From: a virus | Length of the DNA stretch: 64,000 nt | IMG/VR virus record: IMGVR_UViG_3300029267_003762 | Coordinates: 1 to 64,000 of that record | Reading direction: 5' to 3' (one strand) | In this document: positions 40,756 through 48,387 of the stretch, piece after piece | Layout of the letters: each line of letters begins with the position of its first letter | Position numbering within the stretch: the first letter of the stretch is position 1 | Program-made: the position numbers and the translations under genes | Notes under the pieces: model-generated | Database searches by the model: none | The model's input: only the letters and a program-made list of their open reading frames with translations | What the model was told of the DNA's origin: nothing

Positions 40756-41002
40756 TCTTCGTTGCGAGGTTCATCTTGCTGATTGGGATGTTGAGGTACT
40801 CACGTACCTTCTCCGATTCCTCGTGCGAAAGGGCCCGCGGAACGCCCTCGCACAGGTGCTTGCCGATGGCGTAGTGCCTGTCGACGTCGTTCCTCAACAG
40901 CCGTCCGCATCGCGGGCAATAGTACATCGGACGGCTGTCCTTGCGGGCAGCGTTGTACGCCATCCGAAGGTGATTCCTCGGATACACGGACAGGTTGAGC
41001 AT
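40748..41002 (-). CDS. Small zinc-finger-like protein
   Basis: The 84-residue product starts at 41002 behind AAAGGAGGAACC. MYYCPRCGRLLRNDVDRHYAI gives C-x2-C ... H, with H and C in GKHLC, a C2HC-like finger. It may bind nucleic acid. Overlaps the downstream gene by 8 bases. Confidence 0.6.
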   Translation of the reverse strand: MLNLSVYPRNHLRMAYNAARKDSRPMYYCPRCGRLLRNDVDRHYAIGKHLCEGVPRALSHEESEKVREYLNIPISKMNLATKNE

Positions 41003-41087
41003 GGTTCCTCCTTTCGTGAGGTAGGGGCTGAGAGCGCTGCTCTTATGCCCCCAGTCTTCTTCTTTTTGCGCAGAAACAGAACAGAGG

Positions 41088-41116
41088 TTGACCGGACGGG
41101 CAAGACGACCTACGCT
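41088..41116 (+). promoter_or_regulatory. Sigma70-like promoter for the transglycosylase gene
   Basis: TTGACC 41088-41093, 17-bp spacer, TACGCT 41111-41116. Transcription would start near 41123, about 54 bases before the ATG. Confidence 0.65.
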
Positions 41117-41140
41117 GCGCTCAATCCAACCGTACCGAAG

Positions 41141-41161
41141 GCCTTCTCAGGAAGGCTTTTT
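41141..41161 (+). terminator. Leader terminator / attenuator
   Basis: GCCTTC 41141-41146, TCAG loop, GAAGGC 41151-41156 and TTTTT 41157-41161 form an ideal intrinsic terminator between the promoter and the gene at 41177. Expression would require antitermination or read-through. Confidence 0.7.
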
Positions 41162-41176
41162 GCGTAGGAGAGCACC

Positions 41177-42049
41177 ATGTTGAGCAAGTTCGCTGAGATG
41201 ATCTTCACTCTTCTTCTGGCTTTCGGTGGCGAGAAGTACGCAGGCAACAGTCCGTACAGCTTCGAGATCGCTCAGGGCTGTGGGACGAACCAGGGCTCGC
41301 CGGCGTGCGCGCTCACGCCTCAATGCGAGGTCAAGGCTTGGAGGTGTGCGCCGCCGCGCTGGTCTCCGGCCCGGGAGGCTTGGGTCCTTCCTGAGAGCAG
41401 CGCGAAGGCCAAGGAGCGGTACCACAAGATCGCCGAGTCGATCGCCAGGGTGTCGTTCTGGCATGCCAGGTGCCGGGATGAATGGGGAACCGTGAGGGAG
41501 GACTGCACGCCCAGCGGCTGGCCCGAGGGGCCCGAAAGCCTGGCGCGCGTCGCGGCCACAACAGCCTTGTGGGAGAGCGGCCTGCGGGAGGACATCATGT
41601 TCGGGCACGCCCCGATGGGCCGCGGCGCCATGGGGGAGACGTGCCTCGCCCAGATCATGCCCAACCAGATCCGTCAGTTCGCCTCGTGGATACCCCAGGA
41701 TGAGCTCGACACCTACGACAAGCTGCCGCTCGGCAAGGAGCGGGCCGAGTGGGACGAGAAGTGGGCGCAGCGGATGCTCGGCGACTCCCCACAAGAACTC
41801 GATCGGTGCTTCGACGTCGCGCTGCGCGCACTCGCTCGGGCCCGAGGGGCCTGCGTCGGTCGACAGGGCGGCGGATGGGCCTACAAGATGTGGGCGATGT
41901 ACGGCACGGGCAACCGCTGCTCGAGCTTCGGCATCCACGACGACTTCGCCGCCAAGCGCGCCAGCACCTATCACCGGATGAAGAGCTACAAGCCCTCCCC
42001 TGGCGCCGCCCCGCAGACCCCCGTTCCGGAGAAAACCGCTTCAAACTAG
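41177..42049 (+). CDS. Exported lytic transglycosylase-like protein (SLT fold)
   Basis: The 290-residue protein starts behind TAGGAGAGCACC. It has a hydrophobic N-terminal segment that may act as a signal (FAEMIFTLLLAFGG). The core contains ALWESGL with E133 as presumed catalytic acid and GETCLAQIMP (residues 153-162), matching the E-S and G-x-x-Q-I elements of SLT/lysozyme-type transglycosylases. Several cysteines could be oxidised outside the cell. It may be a second lysis factor or a virion-associated wall enzyme. An attenuator lies in its leader. Confidence 0.65.
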   Translation: MLSKFAEMIFTLLLAFGGEKYAGNSPYSFEIAQGCGTNQGSPACALTPQCEVKAWRCAPPRWSPAREAWVLPESSAKAKERYHKIAESIARVSFWHARCRDEWGTVREDCTPSGWPEGPESLARVAATTALWESGLREDIMFGHAPMGRGAMGETCLAQIMPNQIRQFASWIPQDELDTYDKLPLGKERAEWDEKWAQRMLGDSPQELDRCFDVALRALARARGACVGRQGGGWAYKMWAMYGTGNRCSSFGIHDDFAAKRASTYHRMKSYKPSPGAAPQTPVPEKTASN

Positions 42050-42061
42050 GAGTTAGAGAAA

Positions 42062-42079
42062 GGGCGGCCGGGGCCGCCC
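42062..42079. terminator. GC-rich hairpin between convergent genes
   Basis: GGGCGG/CCGCCC hairpin without a clear T-run, placed between the ends of the genes at 42049 and 42084. Confidence 0.35.
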
Positions 42080-42083
42080 GCGC

Positions 42084-42395
42084 TTACCTGTGGCGAGGCC
42101 ACAGGCAGTCGTAGTCGTTTCTGACTACCTGTTGGCAGGTCTCCGGCAGATCCTCGAACCGTATCTTCTTGCCCAGATGCCTGTATCTTGGTCTGTCGAT
42201 CTGCACGTCACTGAACCCGTGCATGCCGATGCCTTGTGGATGGGTTGGGTATGGTGACATTCCCAAGTACATGAACTGGCCGCCCACACGCTTTCGCGTG
42301 AAGACTACCGTGTACCTGTCAGCAGTGGTGCCGCCATTGTCGTAGCAGCGCACGTATCTCGGGCTCACAGCTCCAATCTCCTCGAGGCTTTTCAT
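42084..42395 (-). CDS. Conserved phage protein of unknown function
   Basis: The 103-residue product contains YVRCYDNGGTTADRYTVVFT and YLGMSPYPTHPQGIGMHG, a pattern seen in many phages and some plasmids (an RYDNGGxTxDRYTVxF stretch with GMSxxPxxPQGxGxH). This recognisable family has no assigned function. The next gene overlaps by four bases. Confidence 0.8.
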   Translation of the reverse strand: MKSLEEIGAVSPRYVRCYDNGGTTADRYTVVFTRKRVGGQFMYLGMSPYPTHPQGIGMHGFSDVQIDRPRYRHLGKKIRFEDLPETCQQVVRNDYDCLWPRHR

Positions 42396-42925
42396 GTGGT
42401 CAGCTCCTCATAGAGCTTGTAGATTCGATGGATGTTGCGGGCGATCATGGGTCTTCCGCGTTTGAACTGCAGTCTTGAGGTCTTGTACCCGAGCTTCTCT
42501 GCGAGGAAAGCCTCGGTGTAACCCTCGTTTTTGAGCAGTTCGAGCTTTCGCAGGGCCCTGGTGGAGCCCATGATGGTCACTTCGTTGGGAACGTCCGCAG
42601 TCACGGCGAGAATGGCCTCTTCGGTCTTCTTGCGAATCTGCTTCTTCGTGCCGTTGCGGATGCGTCGAAGTGTGGTGTCACCGACTCCGGAGATGTCCTG
42701 GATGGTCCGTCGGCCGATGCCCTTCTTCGAGAGTTTGAGCATGTGCGCCCGGGCCTTGTCGGCCGGCACGAGGCCATTCCAGTCCCCGCCACGGTTGTAC
42801 TTCTGCCTCATGCGCGCGTAGGAACGATTGGCCTCGCTGCACGGCTCACAGCGACACCCCGTGACGTAGCGCGCCCGCGTCCCGTGCTCAAACCGCTCGG
42901 GACCGGGCATGTCCTTGGGCCTCAT
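42392..42925 (-). CDS. Helix-turn-helix DNA-binding protein
   Basis: The 177-residue protein has a zinc-like N-terminus, HGTRARYVTGCRCEPCSEAN, followed by a helix-rich region with GVGDTTLRRIRNGT, a HTH-type pattern. A second HTH-like helix pair (LAEKLGYKTSRLQF) lies near residue 145. It resembles small phage regulators or DNA-end-binding proteins. Likely regulatory, target unknown. Confidence 0.65.
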   Translation of the reverse strand: MRPKDMPGPERFEHGTRARYVTGCRCEPCSEANRSYARMRQKYNRGGDWNGLVPADKARAHMLKLSKKGIGRRTIQDISGVGDTTLRRIRNGTKKQIRKKTEEAILAVTADVPNEVTIMGSTRALRKLELLKNEGYTEAFLAEKLGYKTSRLQFKRGRPMIARNIHRIYKLYEELTT

Positions 42926-43656
42926 ACCTCGTAGACGTCGCTGTGGACCGGGCGGCGAAGATGCCTATAGACCACGATGACTCGGTCCAGATGTACCTCA
43001 ATGCGGTCGACCGGAGCCACGACGGAGTCGATGATGGACAACACGAGCTCGTAGTGTTTGGAATTGGGGGGCAGAGGTTCGTTGTTCAGCATCCACGAGT
43101 TCGGGTTTTGGAGGGTCGTGGCGACGTCCCCAGGCACGATGACCTGGAAGCCCTTGATGGAGGCCACGTAGGAGACCACTCGAGGGTCGCGGGTGACTGG
43201 CTGGAACTCGTTCTGGTGGTCGAGCACCTCCTGGATCTGCGGCGGTTGCCAGTTCGGCGGCTTGAGCCACTTGCCATCCTCGCGCTTGGTGGCGCCGGGG
43301 CCGAACTTGGCCATGTTGGCCCGATGGACCTCGGCGGCGATGCGCGGGCCGTGGATGCCGAACGTCTGCCTGGCGCCTTCTACGACGTAGTCGATGTCCG
43401 CCAGCGCGTCGGCCACGAGGCAGACGTCCCATTCGTCGTCGGGCGCCTCTTCGAGCAGCTCCTCGACGGAGTCGCGCACGTTCGTCACGAGGTGCGGCGC
43501 CCCGCCCATGTAGCAGGCGTCCAGCAGCTCCGTGCACTCTTCGCAGATGAGGCGCAGGCGCAGGATGATCTCGTCCTTGGTAGGCTTGCGGGGGCTGTCG
43601 TAGCAGGGCTGATCAGCCTTCTTCATGAACTCGCGTACTTGCTGCCTGATGTTCAC
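42922..43656 (-). CDS. PRA-PH/MazG-like nucleotide pyrophosphohydrolase, C-terminal extension
   Basis: Start GTG 43656 follows GGAGACAGAA. The 244-residue product has LICEECTELLDA (E-E-x-x-E) and VADALADIDYVVEGA (D-x-x-D/Y), the Mg-binding helices of HisE/MazG-type enzymes, and HRANMAKFGPGATKREDGKW, a landmark of the phage subgroup. The last 90 residues include APVDRIEVHLDRVIVVY, also seen in the small protein at 44074. Probably hydrolyses nucleotides to adjust pools. Confidence 0.7.
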   Translation of the reverse strand: MNIRQQVREFMKKADQPCYDSPRKPTKDEIILRLRLICEECTELLDACYMGGAPHLVTNVRDSVEELLEEAPDDEWDVCLVADALADIDYVVEGARQTFGIHGPRIAAEVHRANMAKFGPGATKREDGKWLKPPNWQPPQIQEVLDHQNEFQPVTRDPRVVSYVASIKGFQVIVPGDVATTLQNPNSWMLNNEPLPPNSKHYELVLSIIDSVVAPVDRIEVHLDRVIVVYRHLRRPVHSDVYEV

Positions 43657-44093
43657 TTCTGTCTCCTTTCCGTTGGAAGGTCGTCCAAGATGGCCTGGAT
43701 GTAGTCGCTCTTGAACTTCTCCCTCTTTCTGTTCGTGTAGTCGGCGTCGTTGAGCTTCCTCGCGATCTCCTTGAGCGAGTAGTGCCCAAGCATCCTTTTG
43801 ATGAGAACGATGATGTTCTGCTCGTACGGGTGGCTGACGAGCATGGTTCCGTGGTTGCTTTCTCGGTACCGATAGCCGTACGGAGGCTTGAACCTGACGG
43901 GGGCCTTCGTTCCGCCGTACCACCCGACGTACAGCTTCTTGTGCCACTCGTTGCCAGGCGGGTAGATGTCCAGCAGCTCGAACAAGGCGAGCTCGGCATC
44001 TACCTTGTTGTGGAACGTCCTTGGGAAGTACGGTCGGCGGTTGTGCATCACCGCCCAGCCCGGCCCAACGACGTCATCCTCTTTGGGAGGCAT
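43653..44093 (-). CDS. Serine-recombinase-type fragment without catalytic domain
   Basis: The 146-residue protein carries PPYGYRYRES and HPYEQNIIVLIKRMLGHYSLKEIARKLNDADYTNRK, closely following the central Recombinase domain of large serine integrases (Y-G-Y, LV-x-H-P-x-E-x-x-I, S-L-R-x-I-A-x-x-L-N-x-x-G). The N-terminal catalytic resolvase domain is absent. It may be a remnant, or a DNA-binding or decoy protein. It overlaps the neighbouring gene by 20 bases. Confidence 0.6.
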   Translation of the reverse strand: MPPKEDDVVGPGWAVMHNRRPYFPRTFHNKVDAELALFELLDIYPPGNEWHKKLYVGWYGGTKAPVRFKPPYGYRYRESNHGTMLVSHPYEQNIIVLIKRMLGHYSLKEIARKLNDADYTNRKREKFKSDYIQAILDDLPTERRQK

Positions 44094-44370
44094 GCTCTAG
44101 CACCATGGCCACGTCGCACTCCCGGCGCGCCGAGGACTTGTAGATGACGATGACGATGGCTTGGTGGACTTCGACACGCTCGACGGGGGAGCTCGTTTCT
44201 GTGAGAAGCGCGTCCACAGCCTCTCTCCATTCCGCCCCCGGGGTGTCGCGGCTGTAGCAGTAGCCGCGGAAGGCCCTGTTCTTGCCCTTCATGTCAGGGG
44301 CCAGCCACACTTCTGTTCCCCACAGGACGAACACTTCGGGCGGAGCTACATTCTCTTTCTTTCTGCTCAT
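44074..44370 (-). CDS. Small unknown protein
   Basis: The 98-residue product starts at 44370, right after GGAGGAAG. Its middle is beta-rich (PEVFVLWGTEVWLAPDM), and it carries SPVERVEVHQAIVIVIY, like the C-terminus of the gene at 42922. The shared stretch suggests a small duplicated module. It overlaps the next gene by 20 bases. Confidence 0.55.
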   Translation of the reverse strand: MSRKKENVAPPEVFVLWGTEVWLAPDMKGKNRAFRGYCYSRDTPGAEWREAVDALLTETSSPVERVEVHQAIVIVIYKSSARRECDVAMVLEHASQRG

Positions 44371-44387
44371 CTTCCTCCACAAACGAC

Positions 44388-44410
44388 AAAAGGCGCCCTT
44401 GCGAGGCGCC
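44388..44410 (-). terminator. Rho-independent terminator (minus strand)
   Basis: Read on the minus strand GGCGCC-TCGCAAG-GGCGCC is followed by TTTT, at the end of the small gene 44446-44598. Confidence 0.65.
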
Positions 44411-44445
44411 CTCGGTCTTTCGTTCGGGGTTTTCAGTCTACGAGG

Positions 44446-44598
44446 TCATGCGGCCGTCTTGTAGTTCCGGCTGCGCTCTTCGAGCCGCTTCTGCAACTCG
44501 GACTGACGCTCGAGGAGCATCAGGAGCTCTTGGCCACTCGCGGTAACGAGCGCCTTTTCAACCTCGGCCAACTGCTTGCGTACGATCTGTTGCATCAT
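44446..44598 (-). CDS. Small coiled-coil protein (50 residues)
   Basis: ATG ATG at 44598 follows CGGAGGTGGGCC. The product is a charged amphipathic helix (IVRKQLAEVEKALVTASG and LLMLLERQSELQKRLEERS), likely a two-helix hairpin. Its own promoter and terminator flank it. Function unknown. Confidence 0.65.
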   Translation of the reverse strand: MMQQIVRKQLAEVEKALVTASGQELLMLLERQSELQKRLEERSRNYKTAA

Positions 44599-44634
44599 GG
44601 CCCACCTCCGGGTTGGGGCCTACTTTCTACTTCT

Positions 44635-44662
44635 AGTATACGAGTAGTTGACGTGAGTACAA
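44635..44662 (-). promoter_or_regulatory. Minus-strand promoter
   Basis: Minus strand TTGTAC (44662-44657), 16-bp spacer, TATACT (44640-44635), directly upstream of the small gene at 44598. This is a good sigma70-like match in an otherwise GC-rich region. Confidence 0.6.
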
Positions 44663-44694
44663 GACCCCGTCAAGGGGAAAAACGAGGGGATTCG

Positions 44695-44946
44695 TTACTT
44701 TTTCAAGGCGCTGTTTGGAGGAAGAATGTCTGCCAGACTTTCCTCGTCCAAAAGTACGCCCAGGGGCCTGAAAACGTACTCTTTGCCATCTTTTGTGACG
44801 CTGCACATGACAGGGATGTCACCCCCGGTCACCCTCGTGCAGTGAACAAGAGCAAGATGCCCGTCCCGAGCGGCCGAGAGCAGGGCTTCGAGCGGCTCTT
44901 TGAACGGCTCGAGGTACGCGTCGTTCGTCTTGACGGTATCAGCCAT
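44695..44946 (-). CDS. Small unknown protein
   Basis: The 83-residue product overlaps the upstream gene by eight bases. It is mostly beta (DIPVMCSVTKDGKEYVFRPL) with an acidic middle and no known motif. Strong codon use resembles its neighbours. Confidence 0.6.
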   Translation of the reverse strand: MADTVKTNDAYLEPFKEPLEALLSAARDGHLALVHCTRVTGGDIPVMCSVTKDGKEYVFRPLGVLLDEESLADILPPNSALKK

Positions 44947-45313
44947 CGTTCCTCTCCGTCAGTTCCGGTTTCCGGCAGACCCTTCGAATCTCTTTGACGA
45001 GCTCGTCGGCGTCCTCGAGTGGGCAGATGCCTTCACGTTGACTGTTGCGAGGTGAGCTGAACAGGGCGACGTTGCCCTCGACGCGCACGGCGCACCGTCG
45101 GAACGACACGCTGCCGCGCTCCTCGATAGCTTCTGCGATGGCCAACATCTCGGAAGCCGTTCCTTCAACTTCGGCGTCACTGATCCGGCCAGAATGCTGA
45201 AAGCTGGCCGTTCCAGGGCACAGAGAGTCAGCTTCGAACCAGCTTTTCCCTTCGTGTTCCGCTCGTTCGACGACGTACCAATCATACCCGCAGTCGCGGA
45301 TCGTCAACTTCAT
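44939..45313 (-). CDS. Unknown protein
   Basis: The 124-residue product has beta-rich (SVSFRRCAVRVEGNVALFSS) and helical segments. There is no recognised family. It starts at 45313, overlapping the preceding gene by four bases. Confidence 0.6.
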   Translation of the reverse strand: MKLTIRDCGYDWYVVERAEHEGKSWFEADSLCPGTASFQHSGRISDAEVEGTASEMLAIAEAIEERGSVSFRRCAVRVEGNVALFSSPRNSQREGICPLEDADELVKEIRRVCRKPELTERNDG

Positions 45314-45621
45314 TTGCTTCCTTCTTTCTCCAAGTACTCGAACACACGGTCCATCGACTCGGCGTGGTAGATGCGCAGGCTCGGGTGCGCTTCCATGAAC
45401 GGGATGAGCATCTCGTCCCGCACCCGAACCAACTGGTGGTAGTCCATGTCGCCGAGCTCTTTGGCCGCCGGGTACCCCTCGGGCACCGCCGGTGGGTCGT
45501 TTCTAGCCTCGGCGATGATGTACGGCGCGATGAGGTGCCCGAACAGCTTTGCGCGGGCCGCCCCGTCTTTCTTCTTCAGTCTGCTCTTGAGCCACTTGCT
45601 TGTGTCTTTCTTCTTCATCAT
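45310..45621 (-). CDS. Basic helical protein
   Basis: The 103-residue product begins at 45621 after GAGGAG, with a basic Lys-rich N-terminus (KKKDTSKWLKSRLKKKDG) and a globular remainder. It overlaps the end of the preceding gene by 119 bases in another frame. Function unknown. Confidence 0.55.
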   Translation of the reverse strand: MMKKKDTSKWLKSRLKKKDGAARAKLFGHLIAPYIIAEARNDPPAVPEGYPAAKELGDMDYHQLVRVRDEMLIPFMEAHPSLRIYHAESMDRVFEYLEKEGSK

Positions 45622-45841
45622 CTCCTCGAACGTTGGTGATGTTGATGGTTACCCCTGGCCGGGGTCGGATGACGACGCTGCGGGAGGCGCCGTGCTTCCA
45701 CTCGACGGGCTCTGCGTCGATGGCTCCGCTCAGGTTGCCCTTGTTGCTCTTCCAGAGCACCCCGATGGGGATGAACCGGGTACCGTCCCTGTCGTCTGTG
45801 TTGATGACGGCGACGATGTCCGCCACTGGTTCCTTGGACAT
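45503..45841 (-). CDS. Unknown protein with long C-terminal overlap
   Basis: The 112-residue product starts at 45841. The first 75 residues are beta-rich and plausible (ADIVAVINTDDRDGTRFIPIG). The remainder is charged (DDEEERHKQVAQEQTEEERR) and overlaps the following gene. The overlap could hide a frameshift. Confidence 0.5.
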   Translation of the reverse strand: MSKEPVADIVAVINTDDRDGTRFIPIGVLWKSNKGNLSGAIDAEPVEWKHGASRSVVIRPRPGVTINITNVRGDDEEERHKQVAQEQTEEERRGGPRKAVRAPHRAVHHRRG

Positions 45842-45854
45842 GCGCGTCTCCTTT

Positions 45855-47120
45855 CTACTTGTCTGCGGGGTTGCGGAAGCGCTTGAAGACGGGGAACCGC
45901 AACTTACCATCGTCCGTCATCTCCTGGGCCTCCACTTCTGCGATGGCGCCCCAGTAGCACTTCGGGTTGTCCTCGAGGTCCGCGGTGATGTCCTTTCGCT
46001 GCTGATCGGTGAACCCGCCGCCCACGGACGTGACGACGTCACCGATGCGCACCTTGAAGGCAGCGAACACCCCGCTCAACCGGCCTTTGCCGAACTCGTG
46101 CCCGACGACCTGCCCTTCCCAGGTACTCTTGGGTTTGACCTTGAGGATGGCGTTCGAGCGCTTGAACTCGTAGGGGGCATTCGGATCTTTGATCATCGCA
46201 CCTTCGAAGCCCATATTGACGAAGTGTGCGAACTGCTCGAGCAGCTGCTCGTTGTCGTGCACATACCCTCCCGGCACGGGCACGACGTTGAAGACGCACC
46301 AGGGAGGCTGCTCGATCTCGTTTCTCCTTTCCGCGTACGACAGGGACTTGCCTTGGCTCTTCCACACCTCAAGCGGGATCTTGTCGAAGATGTGGTAGAC
46401 GGCTTGTGCGTCGCTGACGGTGTTGACCTTGGAGAACACAAGCGACTGCGTCTCGTTCCAGTTGTTCTTCATCACTTCCCCGTCAAGCACGTAGTCGCCC
46501 TTCGGCAGAGACCGAACGCCCTCTTCGATCGTGGGCAGTGTGTCGACCGTCTGCCCGCCGCGTGTGACCATCTTCACGCTGTCCCCTTCGCGAATGGCCA
46601 CGAGGCGGATGCCGTCGAGCTTGCGGTCGCACCACACCGGGAAGTTGATCTTCTCCCGAATGGTGATGTTGCCCTCGAGGTCGCGTGCGCAGTCGAGCTC
46701 GTTGGCGAGCATCACCTCGAACACCGGCACCATGTCGGGGAAGACCTTGTTGACGGTCTTGGCCTCGACGCCGCACCTGAGCTTCTTCTGTACGATGCGC
46801 GCGGCCCACTTGCGCATCTCCGACGGCATGTCCCCGAGGATCTCGTTGAGGTAGTGCTTGGCGGCGTTGCCGGTGATCTCTCTCGTGTTGAGCCTCTCCA
46901 AGAAGTTGAGGAACACGAACCAGGACATCTCATCGTCGTTGAATGCGAACGTCGTACGGGGGGTAGAAGGAAGGCGCACGTCTTGGATGTAGTAGGGCTT
47001 GTAGGGGTCCAGCGCTGCGATCAGAAGGACGCGGAGCAGTGCGGTCGACCCCTCGAGGATGGCTTCTTTCTCTTTCCTGCTGTTCGTGGCCTCGAGGGCC
47101 TCGAGCTGTTCAACAATCAT
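45855..47120 (-). CDS. ATP-dependent DNA ligase
   Basis: The 421-residue protein carries all core nucleotidyltransferase motifs: motif I KLDGIR with adenylated K167, motif III DYVLDGEV with E215, motif IV EGAMIK near 306, motif V ILKVKP near 325, then an OB-fold C-terminus. It seals nicks in phage DNA during replication and repair. It is similar in plan to T4-type ligases, with an N-terminal alpha domain. Its start at 47120 overlaps the upstream gene's end. Confidence 0.9.
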   Translation of the reverse strand: MIVEQLEALEATNSRKEKEAILEGSTALLRVLLIAALDPYKPYYIQDVRLPSTPRTTFAFNDDEMSWFVFLNFLERLNTREITGNAAKHYLNEILGDMPSEMRKWAARIVQKKLRCGVEAKTVNKVFPDMVPVFEVMLANELDCARDLEGNITIREKINFPVWCDRKLDGIRLVAIREGDSVKMVTRGGQTVDTLPTIEEGVRSLPKGDYVLDGEVMKNNWNETQSLVFSKVNTVSDAQAVYHIFDKIPLEVWKSQGKSLSYAERRNEIEQPPWCVFNVVPVPGGYVHDNEQLLEQFAHFVNMGFEGAMIKDPNAPYEFKRSNAILKVKPKSTWEGQVVGHEFGKGRLSGVFAAFKVRIGDVVTSVGGGFTDQQRKDITADLEDNPKCYWGAIAEVEAQEMTDDGKLRFPVFKRFRNPADK

Positions 47121-47739
47121 TCGGGTCCTCCATGAGCTGCCTGACGAGGGCCAGGTTGCTCTCCAGTTGCTTTTCTACTTCCTTCAGGGCGGTGTACTCG
47201 CGACGCGCGTGCGGAAGCGCCCTTTCGATGGCGGCTTCGGGGGCCGTCACCTGCCTTATGCCCTGAATCAGGTGCTTGATGACGCGGATCTCCCTGTCCT
47301 CGGCATACAGGAAGGCAGTCCTTCCCTCAACGTCCCAGCCGATGTCCAGGTAGTTGGCCAGCGCCTCGGCCGCTTGCTCGTCGTCTTCGAAGCGCCCGCA
47401 CTGGTCGCACTTCTGGACGATGACCTGGCCGTCGTCGGCCATGTCATCGTTGAAAGGGCACAGCGCCCCTGGGATGATCTCGCCGGCGCAGTGACACCCG
47501 ACGTGCTCTTCCCAGTCCGAGAGCTGGAAGCCGAGCGCGCCCGCAGATGCGCGCCTGACCTTTCCGCGATGCTTTTCGTCGTAGAGCATTCCTTTGGTGA
47601 CGCCTCGCCCGCGCAGGAACGGGGGCACGTCCATCTGGTTCACGTCGGTGCGCTTCAGGCCCCGGCTCTCCGCGCCTTCGCGCAGCCAGCTGGTCAGCTT
47701 GTCGATCCCGTGAAGGATGGTCTTGTCGTCATCGGACAT
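47110..47739 (-). CDS. Unknown protein with CHC/CDQC cluster
   Basis: The 209-residue product starts at 47739. Cysteines in GCHCAG, LCPFND and KCDQCGRF give a possible zinc site. The C-terminal part is a charged helix (ALKEVEKQLESNLALVRQL). It is located just upstream of the ligase and overlaps it by 11 bases, so it may be translationally coupled. Confidence 0.6.
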   Translation of the reverse strand: MSDDDKTILHGIDKLTSWLREGAESRGLKRTDVNQMDVPPFLRGRGVTKGMLYDEKHRGKVRRASAGALGFQLSDWEEHVGCHCAGEIIPGALCPFNDDMADDGQVIVQKCDQCGRFEDDEQAAEALANYLDIGWDVEGRTAFLYAEDREIRVIKHLIQGIRQVTAPEAAIERALPHARREYTALKEVEKQLESNLALVRQLMEDPNDC

Positions 47740-48133
47740 CTTCGCACTCCTGTCTGAAGTCCTCGAGCGCGTCGGAGTACTTCTTGGCCATCTCTTCGTC
47801 TCCGAGGGCCACGTGGGCGTCGTGGAGGTCGTAAAGAGCGGCGGCGAGCCTCTCACGAAGGCTGCGTCGGTGCAGAGTGAGCTCCGAGCACCGCAGCTGT
47901 GTGAGGCGCAAGTTCTTCGCCATGGCTGCCCCCTCCGGTATGGTGTGAGTCAAGCCGAACTCGAAGATGACTGCGTCCGCCGCGTGCTGCGCCTCTGAAA
48001 GCTTGATGGACCAGCCGATATTATCCAGCGCGCTGAGAACCCGCTCTCGCGGGCTGCGGCTGTCGTTCGCCTCCAGTAGCTTCAGGCGCTTTTGTGAGTA
48101 CGCGTGCGCGAGCTCCATGTTCACGTCTGTCAT
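47729..48133 (-). CDS. Helical protein
   Basis: The 134-residue product starts at 48133 after CAGGAGACAGCAG. It is predicted to be all-helical (LRLTQLRCSELTLHRRSL) and overlaps the downstream gene by 11 bases. No motif is recognised. Confidence 0.6.
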   Translation of the reverse strand: MTDVNMELAHAYSQKRLKLLEANDSRSPRERVLSALDNIGWSIKLSEAQHAADAVIFEFGLTHTIPEGAAMAKNLRLTQLRCSELTLHRRSLRERLAAALYDLHDAHVALGDEEMAKKYSDALEDFRQECEDVR

Positions 48134-48177
48134 CTGCTGTCTCCTGTCTGTTAGGCGTACTGTTTGCTCCGCTACCC

Positions 48178-48387
48178 TTATCGCTTCGAACGGGCCTTTC
48201 TTGTCAGGTGAATCTCGATGTGGTGCTTGTCGACCTTGGCCCGCTTGACGGACATCTTGTTCTCTCTGAACCACGCACGGATGTACGCCAACAGAAGCGC
48301 CTTCGACTTCGTCACTACCGGCTCAGTCAACTGAAAAGACAAGTACCATCCGCTCTCGGTTGGCCGTAGGGTGTACTGGCCGCTCAT
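48178..48387 (-). CDS. Small unknown protein
   Basis: The 69-residue product starts at 48387, where CATG provides opposite start codons for it and for the terminase gene. The text is basic with a C-terminal RKARSKR. Function unknown; possibly a regulator at the divergent junction. Confidence 0.55.
   Translation of the reverse strand: MSGQYTLRPTESGWYLSFQLTEPVVTKSKALLLAYIRAWFRENKMSVKRAKVDKHHIEIHLTRKARSKR

Noticed and set aside
45503-45621. Programmed frameshift joining 45841-45503 and 45621-45310
   Set aside because: The downstream gene has its own GAGGAG site and ATG ATG start; no slippery sequence is visible. Long overlap remains odd but does not require frameshifting.
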